Position numbers and translations under genes: made by a program. The notes beneath the pieces are model-generated. The model saw only the letters and a list, made by a program, of their open reading frames with translations, ran no database searches and was not told the DNA's origin. Shown here in pieces: positions 1 through 12,500 of a DNA stretch of 64,000 bases. Every line of letters begins with the position of its first letter. The first letter of the stretch is position 1. Where the stretch lies: positions 351,198 to 415,197 of the forward strand of contig CAKOGP040001980.1 of assembly GCA_933822405.4 (NCBI GenBank), written 5' to 3'. This DNA is from Cylindrotheca closterium (Eukaryota; Bacillariophyta; Bacillariophyceae; Bacillariales; Bacillariaceae).

Positions 1-342
1 CAAAGACTCATCCAGGTGGCTCGCATATGATACACAAACACTGTGGGAAGGACGCCACACTCGAATTCGAAGTCTTCCACAAGAAAGGTATACAACTCCT
101 AAATGGCATCGAACACCTGCGTCTTGGCGAGTTGTCAATGTGGTAATAGGGGCAAAAGTGGGATTGTACCCTTCTTCCACAACACTGTTGTTGCTCATGT
201 AAAAAGACGAATTCTCGAAAACGTGTTTTACCGAGCAATATACGGATGATACACAAGGAACTAAAGAAAAAACTTTGTTGCTCAGAGAATGAATCTATGC
301 TTAATGGGTTCCAGTGCAGTGCACATTCCCAGCACAATATTA

Positions 343-1212
343 TTATCCGACAGAGAGGACAGTACCGCCGACGATTGCAATGGCACATCCAATTACCAAA
401 AAGCACCAGTACATCAGCGATTCTAGATAACCAAGCTTAGTCCCGAATAAGCGGAGGTAGGCCGCAGAAGGGAAGATTACCGAGACAATTATGGTGCAAA
501 CCATGCCAACCATGAAACATAATAATGTGAAAGAGGGAATCTAGGTAGACAGCCATTAGTAAGGTCGAAAGAGCAAGACCACCTTAATCAAGATGGGCAC
601 TGCCTCGACACCCTTCTCTGTAGACAGGTATAGAGCAAAGATTTCTTCCATTTCAATTGCCAGGGGGAACGTTGTCAGAGTCAACTTGGAAAAGGCTATC
701 AAGATCATCAGATAAGTGAAGATTGTCAAATTCTGCTGACGAGTTTTCTTCGAGAGATAAAGCCACTTGGTCAAGCGCATAGCCCGTCAATCCAATAACT
801 GCAGGCCACACGCACAAGCGAAAATGAGATATTCTCAACAATTTCGAAAACCTGAGGTCTTTCCATCGAACATGAGTTACTGGGAACGATTGCATGTCCT
901 GAGAAGCAGTAGGCAACTATAGTCCGAATGTCGATGGAAGGCGCAACAAGGCTTCATGATAGGGTGGTTCACTATCTGGGATTGTTTTTGCAATTCGTTC
1001 CGTGATGTCTCCCTCGAAAACATAAGACAGAACGACAGAACCAACCACAAAATTGTCGCGACAGTTCCAACTATGCTGAGGTATGACAGCAAGCGGGCTG
1101 TGCGCAACAAGTTCGCAGGTATCGCCGAAACCACCGCTGCACCCATCATGTCGACGGATGTTAGATGGCCGAGGAACAATGCATGCAAAGTATATAATAA
1201 TTCTTCGTACAA
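343..1212 (-). pseudogene. Decayed vacuolar-type amino-acid transporter (AVT/SLC36-like)
   Basis: The minus strand carries transporter-like sequence split over several frames. A segment near 1140-1000 (PANLLR...LSYLSIVGTVATI) resembles the mid-protein helices of the Aa_trans family. A second frame near 700-640 has a helix like the family's (LIAFSKLTLTTFPLAIEMEE). A third frame at 500-343 gives a typical family C-terminus: FPSAAYLRLF, then a last helix ending GGTVLSVG and a TAA stop. Moving between the segments needs at least two or three frameshifts and no N-terminal half is present, so I call it a truncated pseudogene. A weak GT-AG intron could explain one frame change (about 585-540), so a badly predicted gene is not fully excluded. 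The family assignment rests on motif recognition only. Confidence 0.55.
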
Positions 1213-1379
1213 TCTGGTGCTTGTAGTATCATACGTCCATTTGCCGTGTATTTACTTCTGGCTCCATGTAAAGTACGTACTATTTTGCTGGCACTTATTT
1301 TCTATTTTTATTATTGTGTAAAAAGGAACAAAATATTTTAAAAAATACCATTTGGGAAATTGTAAAAAACGTTCTCGGT

Positions 1380-2100
1380 TCTCGGTCCACGATTCGTTAA
1401 ATGTTGCAGCGACCCATTTGTATCCACCTGAGCGTGGTTGGTGGATGGATCACTACGCTGACAAATTTAATGCGTTCTCTGTTTTTACGGATCCTTCGCA
1501 TCGCGAGTTCATCCCGGCACCAGTCCACCCCCTGCATCTCCAGGCATCGGTTTGCCTGGTTACCTTTGGTCGCAAGCAGAAGGTGGGAACAGAGTGGGCT
1601 TCGACGATCCAGTGCCATTGATAAGGGTGGGCCTCGAACCAGCAAAATTGGTGTGAATAACAAAAGGAGCAGCCTAATTGATACCTCTACTACTAGCTGT
1701 ACTACCAAAGCTGCAGCTTTGGTAGTACGAAAAGGAACTTTGGTACAATAAGGAATCGTACCCAGCTTGCTCCATCAGCCAAATAGAAGTTTGGCTGTGA
1801 CAAAGTCTTGCTACTGCTCTTGCTATCGGACTCATGGTGAAGTTTGGAGTGACGCACCCACAGGCGGCAGGAGGAGTGGTGCCCCAACGGCAGCCTTGGT
1901 CTTGTCGAGTGGGAGACAGTAGTCGAGACAAGCGGGTCTAATGATATTGGGGAATGATTTGATTGCTGTTCTGTCTTCGACTCTGATTATCAACTGGAAC
2001 GCCAAACGACAGTATCCACCCTTTTGGGGGTTCGGAGATTACTTCGTTCTTGGCTGCAGTAGTTTGGGGCTGTTAAAAGAAGAAAGCAGCACTGTAAATG
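1380..2100 (+). pseudogene. Gutted tandem copy of the downstream GAF-HPP gene
   Basis: Bases 1397-1620 match 2497-2728 of the intact HPP gene with long identical runs (for example the bases encoding GGWWMD), and 1786-2095 match 3701-3970, including the HPP-motif region and the C-terminus. The middle of the gene (most of exon 1, the intron and the start of exon 2) is missing and replaced by 1621-1785, which has no match in the functional copy. Frames are broken throughout and a stop codon precedes the C-terminal segment. It lies directly upstream of the intact gene on the same strand, as expected for a tandem duplicate that decayed. Confidence 0.8.
1699..1728. repeat. Perfect 30-bp palindrome
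   Basis: Two 15-base arms with no spacer, centred on CTGCAG: GTACTACCAAAGCTG followed by its exact reverse complement. It sits inside the 165-base insert that replaces the middle of the HPP pseudogene. It could be a scar of a mobile element or of hairpin-mediated deletion; no flanking target-site duplication was recognised. Confidence 0.85.
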
Positions 2101-2342
2101 GTACGATGGGGATAACTTCTACGAGAGCACTTTTCCAGATTATATTTGCCTCCATATGGGGCTGCGCTATTCCTAAAATTATTTGTACATTGACCAAGCA
2201 GGTTACAAGATGAATAGTCTGATGTTCCATCAGTCGAACAAGTCAACGATTCGTTGAAGTTTTGACACCAACGAAAAAACGTCGCCAACCATCAAAATCA
2301 TAATCAAAAACCATTTTACAAAGATAGTCAATTGATCCGATC

Positions 2343-3974
2343 ATGGCTACTGCAAGCAAGCATGTTGCCATAGATATCGAAGATGACGAGAGGGGCACTG
2401 ACGAACCTTACGATAGAGAATTTCTTCATCGAGTCATCGAAGATGCTGGTCGATGGGCCTACGGAGTAAAGCTTGTGGAACTGTGGGTTCTGAATGATGC
2501 GGCGACCCAACTGTATCGACCTGAGAGCGGTTGGTGGATGGATTACTACGCTGACAAAGATCACAAATTTTCTGTGTTGACCGATGCTTCACTTCCTGAG
2601 TTCATCCCGGCCGCACCTTTGGCTCCAGGCATTGGATTACCTGGCTACCTATGGTCGCAATCAAAAAGCGGGAACATGGTGGATCGTCGACAGAGTGGGC
2701 TACGATCCAGTGCAGTTGGAATGAGTGATAGAAGCGCCCAGCTTATTCCACCATCCCTATCTTGGTGCGAGGTGAAGCCTTTAGCCGCCGATCCTGACCA
2801 ACCTTACAATGAAAGATTGCAATATCTAGCAAAAGCTGGACTTGGACTAGCAGCAGGTGTACCATTCAACATTGGTGGAACACAAGGAATTGTAATATAC
2901 ATGGCTCGTGAGAGTGACGACCATTCAGAGCTGACCAATAGCGTCAATGAAGAGTATCTGCAACGGGCAACGACTGTGATTGGTTCTACATATTCCCTTC
3001 GAAAGCCAAGACTAGCGGTGGTGAATAGGAAAAAGGCTGCTTGTTCTGCAAGTTGGCGACGGGTGCGAAAGCGGCTAGCTGCTATCAAGGCAATGGGAAA
3101 GACGCTCAAGGAGGTCATCCAGGAAGAGAGTGAAAAGGAAAAATTTTCACACAATTCACAAGTAATCGGTGACTTTATCCATGATGTCGATGGAACTTGC
3201 AACACGATTGTAGGATATTTCATTGGAAAGTTGAAAATCGAAGCGACCAAATTCTTTGGTGCAAACGTAAAGGCACCACCAACTTTTGGTTGGATGCCAT
3301 CGTTATTTACGTTTGCAGGCTCGTTTGTTACGCTTGGTAAGCTCATATGTTATTTTGCTTTTGTGGTTGGTCGCGTTACTTCCAATGGTCTAACCCATCG
3401 TTTTCCAGCCATTCTGACGAATCTAAACAAGGCACTAGTTGAAGGCTATGGTTCGGGATACTCCATCGTTCTCCCGTAAGTTATTCAATCCTCATTCTGT
3501 CATGGTATTCATGAAATCCTCGACTAAGTAACTATCTATCTCATCTCTGTATCTGTTCTCCTCCTAAGACCATTTGGAGCATTAATGACTCTTCAGTACG
3601 GTTTGACAGCTGCCCCAGCCTCCCAACCTCGAAATGCTATTGTCGGTCAAACATTGGCCTTGATCATTGCGTGTTTGATTGGCCAATTAGACGAATTGGA
3701 ACTTTGGCTGCGACAAAGTCTTGCTACGGCTCTAGCCATCGGAGTCATGGTGAAATTTGGCGTGACGCACCCTCCGGCAGGAGCAGCAGCTTTGGTCTTT
3801 TCGAGTGGGAGACAGTCGTGGAGACAAGCGGGTCTGATGATATTGGGGAATGTGATCGCCGTTCTTTCGGCGACTCTGATTAACAACTGGAACGCCAAAC
3901 GACAATATCCAACCTTTTGGGGGTTTCGACCGATAACTTCGTTGTTTAGTCCTAAAACGAAGAAAGCAGCATAA
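2343..3974 (+). CDS. GAF-like domain plus HPP-family membrane protein
   Basis: Two exons, 2343-3475 and 3569-3974, joined across a 93-nt GTAAGT...AAG intron; the join gives PPFGALMTLQYGLTAAPASQPRN, trimmed here to its core PFGALMTLQY, a hallmark of HPP proteins. The first ~220 residues look like a GAF-type sensory domain (LVELWVLND, GIGLPGYLW, AAGVPFNIGG). A basic linker follows, then several hydrophobic segments and the signature VTHPPAGAAALVF. The HPP family is a set of small membrane proteins; bacterial and plastid members have been linked to nitrite transport, but nothing here shows the substrate. A GAF-like head suggests ligand control, which is inference. The ATG at 2343 is the first in frame. 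A decayed duplicate lies just upstream. Confidence 0.85.
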
Positions 3975-4257
3975 ATGATAGATCGTATGGTGGTGAGGAT
4001 GATAGACCTACATTGGTATGGTGTTTGTATAATGATAGATTGATATTATAACTTAGGCTTGGAACACAAGAGCGATGAGCGATCTTCAGATCAGACGGTA
4101 GTCCACCAACCCATCTTGAACAGTGTATCCAGTTCGGCGAGCGTGCTGATGACGGGAGAAGGACAGACACATGTTTCCAAGTTGAACTTCCAACTCATCA
4201 ACAAAACCAAGATCATCTTCCATTTTATTCCACACAATAATACTATACAATACAACC

Positions 4258-5055
4258 ATGCCCATCATCCAAACTGGTAGCAGAATTCAATACGTCTACT
4301 TCATCTTTGCGCTCATCTTGAGCTGCTCCTCCTATTTGACCAGTGCCTTTTCTGCCAACACGGGACTATCCAAGCAACAAGTGATTAGCATCTTGAATGA
4401 TGTTCCGGTATACGCCGTAACCCAATCCAATAAGGAAGGTATGATTCTGCTCGATGAAGAGGGCACCAAGAATCAAATTGCCTACTTTTTCTTCAATCCC
4501 GAGACGGCCAATGCAGTCTTTGGCCCTTTGCGACAAAAAGAAGGCGTCGATGCTGCTGCTTGGGATGTCACCCAGTTTCAGCTCGGCCTTGTTTGGTTTG
4601 AACTCGTCAAAGGCGACGCTACCAAGAACATTGACTACCGATTCGTTCCAGATTATAAGGAGCTTCAAGCCGCCCGAAAAATTCTAGACCCCAAGGGTGT
4701 GGACCCCTCCTTGTTTTCCGCATCTTATGACAAAGTGCCAATCTTTGTCGATCAATCCCTTCGTGTCACTGGCCGAGATGGCCAAAAGAAGTTTCCCATG
4801 TACTTTTCATTGCAAGATTTGTTAGAATCTTGTCAGCAAGCCAACAAGGAATACAAGCCAGAAGTTAATGTAGCGGACTTTTGCACGTTGGTGGAACAAA
4901 TGCAAGCGGACGACGCCGAAAATGATTTCAAAAATGTTGCCTTGGTGCCACCTACCATCATGCTAGTCAAGGGTGACGATAGTATAATAGAGGCGAACTT
5001 TCCAGCAGACGATGGTATCCTTGAGACTCCTACTGCAGAGGACAATTGGGATTGA
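4258..5055 (+). CDS. Tic22-like plastid import protein
   Basis: Intronless, 265 residues. A hydrophobic signal segment (about 11-30) ends at TSAF|SAN, a diatom-type plastid targeting junction. The mature part resembles the Tic22 family: LNDVPVYAVTQSN, then IAYFFFNPETANAVF, alternating short strands and helices in two related halves (about 45-140 and 145-245). Tic22 proteins are soluble intermembrane-space chaperones that help preproteins cross the plastid envelope; in plastids with four membranes the likely place is between the two inner envelopes. The family call is from pattern only; a divergent lumenal protein is the alternative. The ATG lies right after a CAACC context. Confidence 0.7.
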   Translation: MPIIQTGSRIQYVYFIFALILSCSSYLTSAFSANTGLSKQQVISILNDVPVYAVTQSNKEGMILLDEEGTKNQIAYFFFNPETANAVFGPLRQKEGVDAAAWDVTQFQLGLVWFELVKGDATKNIDYRFVPDYKELQAARKILDPKGVDPSLFSASYDKVPIFVDQSLRVTGRDGQKKFPMYFSLQDLLESCQQANKEYKPEVNVADFCTLVEQMQADDAENDFKNVALVPPTIMLVKGDDSIIEANFPADDGILETPTAEDNWD

Positions 5056-5552
5056 GAACAAGAAGAAGCAAGCAAGAAGTCTTTTAGTATGAGAACGATT
5101 GATTGATTGATTGATTGATTCATCCAATGAGTCAGTCTTTTATGTGAGATGTCTAATGCATTCAAAGATTTGGATATAAACCTAAATACTAGTCATGTTG
5201 CATGTAGATATCCTTCTGGAATGTCCCATTGGTATCTTGTTTGTTTGTCACTCTCACAATTTCAAATCCAATATTACCTATTGGCGTCTGGACAGTGTCC
5301 GTCTTTGGCACAGCCGCAAAATTTTGTACGCGTGACTTGGTACTTCACCGCGTACAGTAGACTTGAAATCCTCCGATCGATGCGAAAATGACATCGGGGG
5401 TCTTTTCAGGAGCGACGCAACAACAAGTTATCATTCCTTCGTCCATATACTAATAGAACAAACCATCCGCCACAGCACCAAGTTAAATAAGAATATCACA
5501 AAGCTCCCCACGCAGCAATACAGCAACACACAGAAGCAAGGAAGCAAGCAAG
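5056..5552. other. Intergenic region with a (GATT)6 microsatellite
   Basis: Holds six tandem GATT units at 5097-5120 in the likely 3' UTR of the Tic22-like gene. The last ~150 bases upstream of RPB2 are CA/AG-rich and probably form its promoter and leader. No other gene seen. Confidence 0.6.
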
Positions 5553-8500
5553 ATGGATTACGGCTATGGAGAAGGCGATTATCAGGAAGAGGGCGTCCAA
5601 GAGATGCAAGAGGACTCGGCAATGGACATGGACGATGTGCCCGTCACACAAGAAGATGCTTGGGCAGTGATTTCCGCCTATTTCGAAGAAAAGGGTCTCG
5701 TGCGACAACAATTAGATAGTTTTGATGAATTCATTCAAAACACAATGCAAGAGCTGGTGGACGACAGTGGCGACATTCGAGTTTCTCCTGAAATGCAACA
5801 CATGGTGGGATACGACGAAGAAAAGTTTGAAGATCAAGCAGCGAGCGCTACCAAACACGTTTTTGAGATCCATTTCGGTCAAGTGTACCTGTCCAAACCG
5901 ACCACTGTCGAAAAGGACGGAACGGTCACCAATATGTTTCCACACGAAGCACGATTGCGCAACATGACCTACAGTGCCCCTCTGTATGTCGATATTAGTC
6001 AAAATCAGTACCACGTCCCTCGCGACCTCAATATTGCGGATCCCTCGGAAGATCTCGGAGAGCCCTTTCAGACCGAACACGCCCGCAAAGAGTTTCTGGG
6101 ATATGTTCCAATCATGCTGCGGTCACTCTTTTGTGTCTTGTCCGATAAGGACGATGCCGATTTGGGAGATTTGGGAGAATGCATTTACGATCAAGGTGGA
6201 TACTTTGTCATTAATGGAAGTGAAAAGGTTATCATTGCTCAAGAACGTCTGAGTAATAACCACGTCTATGCCTTCAAGAAGAAGCAACCGGCCAAGTTTT
6301 CCTGGGTCATTGAAACCCGATCCCAGGTGGAGAATTCAACACGACCTGTGAGTACCTTGTACCTTCAAATGTACCAAAAGGGTGGTCGTGGAGCGATTGA
6401 GGGAAATCAAATTCGTTCCACTCTGCCGTATATTCGAACCGACATTCCTGTAGTCATTATCTTTAGGGCGTTGGGATATGTGGCGGATCGTGACATTATT
6501 GAGCACGTGGTGTACGATTTGACGGATGGAGAAATGATGGATCTCTTTCGACCATCTTTGGAAGAAGCCTTTGTGATTCAACGGCAAGAAGCCGCCTTGG
6601 ATTTCATTGGAAGACGTGGGTCGGCCAGAGACGTCACCAAGAATGATCGTATTCGATATGCTTCGGCCATTTTGCAAAAGGAAGTCTTGCCGCATGTGGG
6701 AACGGAAGAGCATTGCGAAACCAAAAAGGGATTCTTCATGGGATATGCAGTTCACAAACTGTTGGCTTGTAAATTGGGAAGATCCGATGAAGATGATCGT
6801 GATCACTTTGGAAAGAAGCGTTTGGATCTGGCTGGTCCACTGTTGGGAGGTTTGTTTCGTCTGCTCTTTCGAAAACTTACTACAGATGTCCGCCGACACT
6901 TGCAACGGTGTTTGGACGAAGGAAAGGTCTTTAACATGGGTGCTGCTATCAAGAGTAACCACATTACGGATGGTTTGAAATACAGTCTGGCGACTGGAAA
7001 TTGTAAGTCTCGAATTGGCAACAAGATTGTTATTATTGTAGATTTTGCAACGTTGCAACATACATGCTCACAAATCCATTATTCATCATTCTATCATTTC
7101 AGGGGGGGACAAGGGGAATGCTGGAAAGGCAGGTGTTTCACAGGTGCTGAATCGTTTGACATATGCGTCATCGCTATCCCATTTGAGACGTTGTAATACT
7201 CCCTTGGCTAGAACAGGTAAACAGGCCAAGCCTCGTCAATTACACAACACGCATTGGGGTATGGTGTGTCCTGCCGAGACTCCCGAGGGACAAGCTGTCG
7301 GACTGGTCAAGAACCTGGCCCTCATGGCCTACATTACGACGGGTACCGCTCAGGTTCCTGTCATGGAATTTTTGGAAGAGTTTTCTACTGAAAACTTGAC
7401 GGACATTTTGCCATCGGTCATTGCCGAACCCAATACCTGCAAGATTTTTGTCAACGGAAACTGGGTCGGTATTCATCGTGATCCAAAGGCGCTGGTGGAT
7501 ACCTTCCGATCGCTCCGACGAATGGTAGATATCGATGCGGAAGTGTCTATTGTGAGAGATATTGCGGCCAAGGAAGTCCGCATCTACACGGATGCTGGTC
7601 GTATCTGTCGACCTCTCTTCATTGTGCAGGATCAGCAATTGATATTGAAGAAGCAGCATATCATTCAACTTCAAGGATTTGATGGCGAAACAAAACTGAC
7701 ATGGTCCAATCTTTTGAATGAAGGTATCGTGGAATACATTGATACGGAAGAAGAAGAAACGACAATGATTGCCATGGACCCCATGGATTTGGATTCTGAA
7801 GAATCGTACTCTTCCACTTATACGCACTGCGAGATTCACCCTTCCATGATTTTGGGCGTCTGTGCTTCCATTATTCCCTTTCCCGATCACAACCAATCTC
7901 CGCGTAATGTCTACCAAAGGTAAGCTACTACAATGTGCCAGAGGTGTTGTTCTTTCTCCCTTTTAAGCTCTTTTCCTCACTAACGTTTTTTTACCGCTGC
8001 AGTGCCATGGGAAAGCAAGCTATGGGAATTTATGCTTCCAATTACCAAGTCCGGATGGACACAATGGCCCACGTGCTGCATTATCCACAAAAGCCTCTGT
8101 GTACTACACGAGCTATGGAGTTTTTGCATTTCAGAGAGTTACCCAGTGGAGTGAATGTGATTGTCGGAATTCTAATCTACACTGGATACAACCAAGAAGA
8201 TTCCCTCATTATGAATCAATCTGCTATTGACCGTGGTTTGTTCCGTTCTTCCTACTACAGATGCTACATTGACCAAGAGAAGGCCAGTTCTGTGGGAACC
8301 GTCGGATCTTTGAATTCGGAAATCTTTGAAAAGCCTTCGCACGACAGTACTCGAGGAATGAAACATGGTGAATATGACAAACTCGATGACGATGGCCTTG
8401 TTGCTCCTGGTACTCGTGTATCTGGTGACGATGTGCTGATTGGAAAGACGGCTCCAATGGATAGCAGTATGAACATGCCATCGCGATACACCAAGCGTGA

Positions 8501-9386
8501 TTGCAGTACATCCATGAAGGCAAACGAGAATGGTATTGTCGACAATGTGCTCATCAGTACTACCAAGGAAGGGTACCGATTCACAAAGGTTCGGATTCGC
8601 AACGTTCGTGTCCCACAAGTTGGTGACAAGTTTGCATCGCGTCACGGACAAAAGGGTACCATTGGTATGACGTACCGTCAAGAAGATATGCCATTCACTG
8701 TGGAGGGTATTGTTCCCGATATTATTGTCAATCCGCACGCCATTCCATCTCGTATGACTATCGCGCAGTTGATTGAGTGTTTGCTCGGAAAGGTGGTTGT
8801 CTTCCAAGGATGCGAAGGTGATGCTACGCCATTTACTGACGTTACTGTGGAAGATATCAGTACGCGGTTGCATGCTATGGGATATCAAAAGCACGGAAAC
8901 GAGCATTTGTATCAAGGCCACACTGGTCGTGCCATGAACGCCAGAGTCTTTATCGGTCCAACCTTCTACCAGCGTTTGAAGCATTTAGTCGATGATAAGG
9001 TTCACTCGCGAGCCCGTGGTCCTGTTGCCATGTTGACCCGTCAGCCTTTGGAAGGTCGATCCCGAGATGGTGGATTGCGTATGGGGGAGATGGAACGTGA
9101 TTGTTTGATTACACACGGATGTGCCAATTTCATCCGAGATCGATTCTTCTGCAACTCTGATCAATACAGAATTCATATTTGCGAGACCTGCGGCCTCACG
9201 GCACAATCCAACTTGAAGAAGATGACTTATGAGTGTCGCTCACCCGAATGTGTTGGGCGCCCTACCAAGATTTGTCAGATTGAAATCCCATATGCTTGTA
9301 AGCTTTTGCTTCAAGAAATGATGTCCATGTCCATCAGCACCAGAATCTACACTGATGTGCGCAAGACAAGAGACAATTCTTACTAG
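5553..9386 (+). CDS. RPB2: DNA-directed RNA polymerase II subunit 2
   Basis: Three exons: 5553-7002, 7103-7919, 8003-9386, with introns of 100 and 83 nt (GTAAGT...CAG, GTAAGC...CAG). The joins restore [18 protein letters not shown] and [16 protein letters not shown], both near-universal in RPB2. The spliced product is 1216 residues, close to the 1224 of yeast. Visible landmarks: the N-terminal protrusion and lobe, [17 protein letters not shown] in the fork region, [12 protein letters not shown] and [14 protein letters not shown] in the hybrid-binding region with the catalytic-site Lys/Arg, and a C-terminal zinc ribbon (CETCGL...CRSPEC). It forms half of the Pol II active centre in the nucleus and is single-copy in most genomes, so it is a good phylogenetic marker. 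Nothing odd was seen. Confidence 0.98.
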
Positions 9387-9563
9387 TTTTAGAATAGCAG
9401 CAGCGTAAGTTGTAAGCCAATTTATTCTGATAATAATTGGGTGGTAATGCATTCTGTCATGTCTGTTTGTCCATCACTCCAATATTCTTCGAAGTTGTTT
9501 GCTGGGTCGATGTGTAGAAATATGAAGCTCAGCTCGCGCTACAAAGTACCATAAAACGTAGCG

Positions 9564-12500
9564 ATGCTGGCGCGCAACGGCCGTCTCTCAACTTCAGACG
9601 ATGAAAACCAGGAAGGCTTTGTTTCAAATATTCACCAACATCAAACTTCAGTTGCCGCCCACGCAATATCATCCTTGGAGACCACACCAGAGATGGACGA
9701 TGACGCGAGCTCCTGGGATTCTTTTCGATCCGGTGATCCAGATTTTACTCCTCCAAATTGGATGGTTCAGTTTGTCAATTTCCGGAAACAATTGTTCCTC
9801 CAAACTGTAGAGCCTGTCATTGTGACGCTCTTGGGTCCTATGGAAGAGGAACTGGAGGACAATTTTTTGTATCAAGAGCAATTCAGCTATCATGCCGCTG
9901 GAAACATCTCTGGGGTCGACGCAACACACCGAAGGTTGAGCTTTCTCCCGAGTTATGTAGAAGATGCTGAATTTGAACGAGAAACGACAATGACAATGGC
10001 GTCCTGTGTGGTTCTGTTTATGATCATGGGCTGCATATCACTGGTTTTCTTGAGTTGTTTCTACCACAATCAAAAGACAAGTCCTTTATTCATTAGTCCA
10101 AGGCGGCATCGACTTCCAAAACTTGTACCACCACCGCTTCCGATCGATGGGTACTTTTCTTGGGTAAGGATTGACAGTGATTCATTGTTGCTTGTACATT
10201 GATTTCATCGATACTGACGATGCATTCTTAAGATCAAAATTTGTTTTTTTGTCTCGGATGAAGAGATCATCAAGCGCATTGGGTTTGATACATTGATTTT
10301 CCTTCGTTTTCACCGTCTGGCTCTGAGATGTATTGTGAAGATGAGTATCTTCAGCTTTGCAGTTCTACTGCCATTGAACTACACTGGAAATGGTGGTGCG
10401 AATGCCCAAGATATTACAGACTACATCCAGGACGTAGTCTTTACTGACTTCATGCGATTCTCAATGGCAAACATTCGTTCCGGAAGTCCACGATTATGGG
10501 CTCATTGCTTTGCAGCATATCTTTTGACTGGTATTGTTGTTAGAGAACTGTTGGCCGAATACGAAACGTATAACAGCATTCGCCATACATATCTTCTTTC
10601 ACGGGAGCCCCATCTCCGAACAGTCTTGGTCACAAACATTCCCAGACACTTGAGATCGTCAAGCAAGATCACAAGTTACTTCCGACATGTCTATCCTGAC
10701 GCCGTAAAGAGTGTATTCATGTGTCAAAATCTAATCAAACTGGAAACTCTTGTTTCGCAGCGAACAGCCTTGCTAGCAAACATAGAAAAAGAGGTCCTGA
10801 TACTCTGTCGGACGGAGAAAAAGAAGCTTTTCCAGCGCTCCCAATGGTCCACGGCGCAAGCCTACAACAAACTATTCAGCTTGGAAGAGTTGGGCATCGT
10901 CGAAAGTGCACAAGAAAGGCTGGCAGCTATGTACTCACAATTGGAAGAATTGAATAGTGAAGTGGAGATGGAGCAGCGCCGGCGTAGGCGAATAATGTCA
11001 AAGATGGATCACATGGAGGCCGGAGAAGGAAAGCAAGATATTGACTACATTCTTGCAGCTCCTTTTGTGTCGGCTGAAGATGCTAATCAACGACGGGTAT
11101 TGGGCCTGAAGGGAGGGACATCTCAACAGGAGGACCAGGATGTTGATTATCAGTTGTCAGAAGCTGATGGTGGTATGCAGATGGAGACAATTTCTGGAAA
11201 AGAAGAGAACCCACAGCTACGATCCAGAAGCCCAAGCACGGTTCCCAAAAGCAAGCCGTCACTAGAGGTCGATGAGCCACCGACACTGAACGGAAAACCG
11301 AGAGCTAAGGCAAAAACTGCGATTAGACGATATTCACGACAAATATCGAAAGAAAAGTCATTCTTTGGGAGACAAATCAACCCAGCCGGTCCAACCGAAA
11401 AAGCAGGATACATCGAAGAGCATGTCAATGAAGTTACGGACAAAGCTTTCGTTGTTATGAGTTCATACACCGCGGCTACTATCGCTATCCAATCGATGCA
11501 CTCATCAAAGCCAGGGGCGATGCAAGTGAGCACAGCACCCGAACCACGGGACGTTCTATGGGACAATATTTACATCAGCAAAGGTGCTACACGTACTCGG
11601 TCGATCATTGGAGACTTTCTGGTGATCCTCATCATCTCGTTTTACATTGTTCCCATCGCATTGATTTCACTGCTAGTCAGTGAAACGGCTCTGGTGTCAA
11701 TTTCGCCAAGGCTGGCACAACTAGACAAGGCTAGTGCCCTCTTTGCATCTGGAATTGCCATGGTACAACCGCTTTGCATTGTTTCATTGCAGCAGGCCTT
11801 GCCGCCCATTTTAATGGCCATTGGAAGAATGGAGGGATGCGTTTCGTTCAGTGAGGTTCAGATGCGGTCTTTCTCGCGATACTTCTTGTTTCAGGTCCTG
11901 AACGTTTTCTTGGTGACAACGATTGCCGGTTCGGTGTTCGATACCATTGCTATTATTGTCGAGAACCCAGAAACGGCTTTTGAGATGCTTGGCTATTCGC
12001 TGCCTCGTTTATCATCATTTTTTATTACGTTTGTGACGATCAAGTCTGTCCTTGGGCTAGGGGTTGAATTGGTTCGAACTGTCTCGATTGTTCAATCAAT
12101 AATCAGATACTTTTTGGTACCAAATATGACCTTGCGAAAGGCAAGAAGCATCATTCTTGGCTGTAGGGCTATTGATGATCCAGGCTGGTTTCCTTTTCAC
12201 AAGATCTTGGCCCAAGACATGTTGGTGGTTGTTATTTCAGTTGTATTTGCTGTCATTGCGCCGTTGGTACTGTTCCCATGTGCCATATTCTGTCTTCTTT
12301 CGCGCATCATGTGGACACACCATCACATGTATGTATACGAGAGCGTCTTTGAGAGTGGAGGTCAATTTTGGCCAAAGATCTTTAGGCGTTTTGTGTTTGG
12401 ATTGATCATTGCTCAGATGACAATCACTGGCCAATTCATTTTAAAGGATGCCCGACACGAGGCATATGCCACAATTGCTCTCATGTTTATGACCTACTTG

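Noticed and set aside
6336..7061. 241-codon minus-strand frame inside RPB2
   Set aside because: RPB2 is unmistakable on the plus strand; this is an antisense shadow.
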